From: Ignavibacteria bacterium
Lineage (GTDB): Bacteria; Bacteroidota; Ignavibacteria; Tepidaquicellales; Tepidaquicellaceae
Direction of reading: 5' to 3'
DNA: 64,000 bases
Assembly: GCA_016704345.1 (NCBI GenBank)
Contig: JADJAH010000016.1
Location: 124,001-188,000, forward strand
Shown: in pieces, positions 63,402 through 64,000 of the stretch
How positions within the stretch are numbered: position 1 is the first letter of the stretch
How the letters are laid out: each line of letters begins with the position of its first letter
Made by a program: the position numbers and the translations under genes
The notes under the pieces: generated by a model
Seen by the model: the letters and a program-made list of their open reading frames with translations, nothing else
Databases searched by the model: none
What the model was told of the DNA's origin: nothing

Positions 63402-63429
63402 ATTAAAAATTAGAAATTAAAAATTAAAA
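63402..63429 (+). repeat. Heptamer array ATTARAA (4 units) after a stop codon
   Basis: ATTAAAA, ATTAGAA, ATTAAAA, ATTAAAA starting two bases after the stop of the orphan fragment. It is homologous to 58411-58431. Confidence 0.75.
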
Positions 63430-63486
63430 ATATTTGGAGCAAGTAGTATCAATCCGTTTCGAAGTCTCGAGCGCCTTTCCGGCGGG

Positions 63487-63648
63487 CCTGCCCGTCGAAG
63501 ACAAAACTAGTTGAGCTCTCTGCAGGCGGGCCTGCCCGTCGAAGACAAAACTAGTTGAGCTCTCTGCAGGCGGCCTGCCCGTCGAAGACAAAACTAGTTG
63601 AGGGCCTGCCCGTCGAAGACAAAACTAGTTGAGCTCTCTGCAGGCGGG
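63487..63648 (+). repeat. 44-bp tandem repeat, four units
   Basis: Units at 63487-63530, 63531-63573, 63574-63604 (13 bp shorter) and 63605-63648. Each begins CCTGCCCGTCGAAGAC and ends TGCAGGCGGG, with ACTAGT, GAGCTC and CTGCAG six-base palindromes packed together in the full-length units. Copies are almost identical, so the array is recent. There are no spacers, so it is not a CRISPR array. Confidence 0.9.
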
Positions 63649-63700
63649 CCTGCCCACTGGCCATTGAAGTGTGAAATGCATCCCTGCAGGCAGGGACTCC
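63649..63700 (-). repeat. Inverted partial copy of the 116-bp repeat
   Basis: The reverse complement of 63649-63683 matches 3830-3864 at 33 of 35 positions (GATGCATTTCACACTTCAAT is the shared core), and similarity continues into the CTGCCTGC arm. It directly follows the 44-bp tandem array. From here to 63796 no gene is seen. Confidence 0.75.
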
Positions 63701-63796
63701 AAAAAGTGGCAGGCAGATGCGACAGATCAATCAAGACAGTGAAGAGACAGAGGTGTAGTAAGAGTATGAGTAACAGTTGCTGTTCTGGCTATGTGA

Positions 63797-64000
63797 CTAT
63801 TTCACACGATAAAGTACGGCAGTCGGGTTTGTGCTGTAAGCAACTACCGTGAAACCTTCAGGCGGAGAATTAAAATCCAGCAATTTTTTCCTAAGCTCAA
63901 CGTTCTCAATATTCTCGGACTCCTTTTCATTAATGAAATAGTATCCGCTGGATGTGCCGGATAAAGCCGTATTTAACTCATCAATGTTTGTTATGTAAGG
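63797..64000 (-). CDS. C-terminal end of an unidentified protein (partial)
   Basis: Open minus-strand frame from the right edge to a TAG (63797-63799): 67 visible residues beginning PYITNIDELNTALSG and containing GYYFINEKESENIENVELRKKLLD and PEGFTVVAYSTNPTAVLYRVK. Codon use and composition look like real coding sequence. The end resembles the soluble C-terminal tail of membrane glycosyltransferases, but I cannot support a family. Confidence 0.6.
   Translation of the reverse strand, partial: PYITNIDELNTALSGTSSGYYFINEKESENIENVELRKKLLDFNSPPEGFTVVAYSTNPTAVLYRVK

Noticed and set aside
63487..63648. 44-bp tandem units as a CRISPR array
   Set aside because: Units are contiguous with no unique spacers, and no cas genes are nearby.
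63598..63852. 84-codon plus-strand frame at the window end
   Set aside because: It spans the tandem repeat and the inverted hairpin repeat, has no domain, and overlaps the better-supported minus-strand partial gene.

Overview
The window looks like a chromosome fragment from a Bacteroidota/Chlorobiota-type bacterium, most likely an Ignavibacteria-like lineage. The main reason is the large number of secreted proteins ending in the type IX secretion (T9SS) sorting domain with the hallmark NYPNPFNP motif: ten proteins plus one orphan fragment. Other lineage-typical genes are a fused E1 alpha/beta 2-oxoacid dehydrogenase, a stand-alone RapZ C-terminal domain, an SprE/PorW-like TPR lipoprotein and a CYTH protein. 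This assignment is inference; no rRNA or tRNA gene was found.

Layout. 1-5.0 kb: the end of a type II NADH dehydrogenase, an HD hydrolase, a YCII protein, a helical-repeat protein, an exported helical protein and a CYTH protein. 5.3-31.6 kb: a secretome region holding an FG-GAP/T9SS propeller, an unusual acetyltransferase-like/basic protein pair, an orphan HicB, a creatininase, two colinear 21-repeat FG-GAP giants with dockerin-like C-termini, and several T9SS propeller or beta-helix proteins. One of these genes is broken by a nonsense codon and another by a 23-bp repeat insertion. 31.7-54 kb: mostly housekeeping genes, namely an exported YCII protein, a split DNA polymerase IV, a dockerin-like secreted protein, MFS/RapZ-C, a PA0069-type radical SAM protein, an Lrp-glnA operon with visible operators, a TMEM14-like protein, livH/livJ, fused E1, the TPR lipoprotein, Lon, DnaX and an agmatinase-family enzyme. 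54-63.4 kb: four consecutive T9SS beta-propeller proteins of Ycf48/BNR and SBBP type, then a decayed sorting-domain fragment. The end holds a 44-bp tandem array and the tail of an unidentified minus-strand gene.

The most unusual layer is non-coding. Arrays with a 7-bp period (ATTARGA, TTTCCAY and relatives) start within a few bases of stop codons at seven loci, and the purine-rich strand is the coding strand at each one; one further array lies in a 5' region and one inside a coding region. A 116-bp double-hairpin repeat occurs twice, plus one inverted partial copy. An ~80-bp hairpin repeat flanks the gene between the two FG-GAP giants. Three repeat families carry a CCTGCC/GGCAGG-type end. Together they suggest a genome shaped by small non-autonomous repeats, at least one of which has inserted into a gene.

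Regulatory and recoding signals worth testing are two palindromes 31 bp apart upstream of lrp-glnA, and an A10 run in dnaX where a slip in either direction reaches a stop within a few codons, so that a gamma-like short form could be made.
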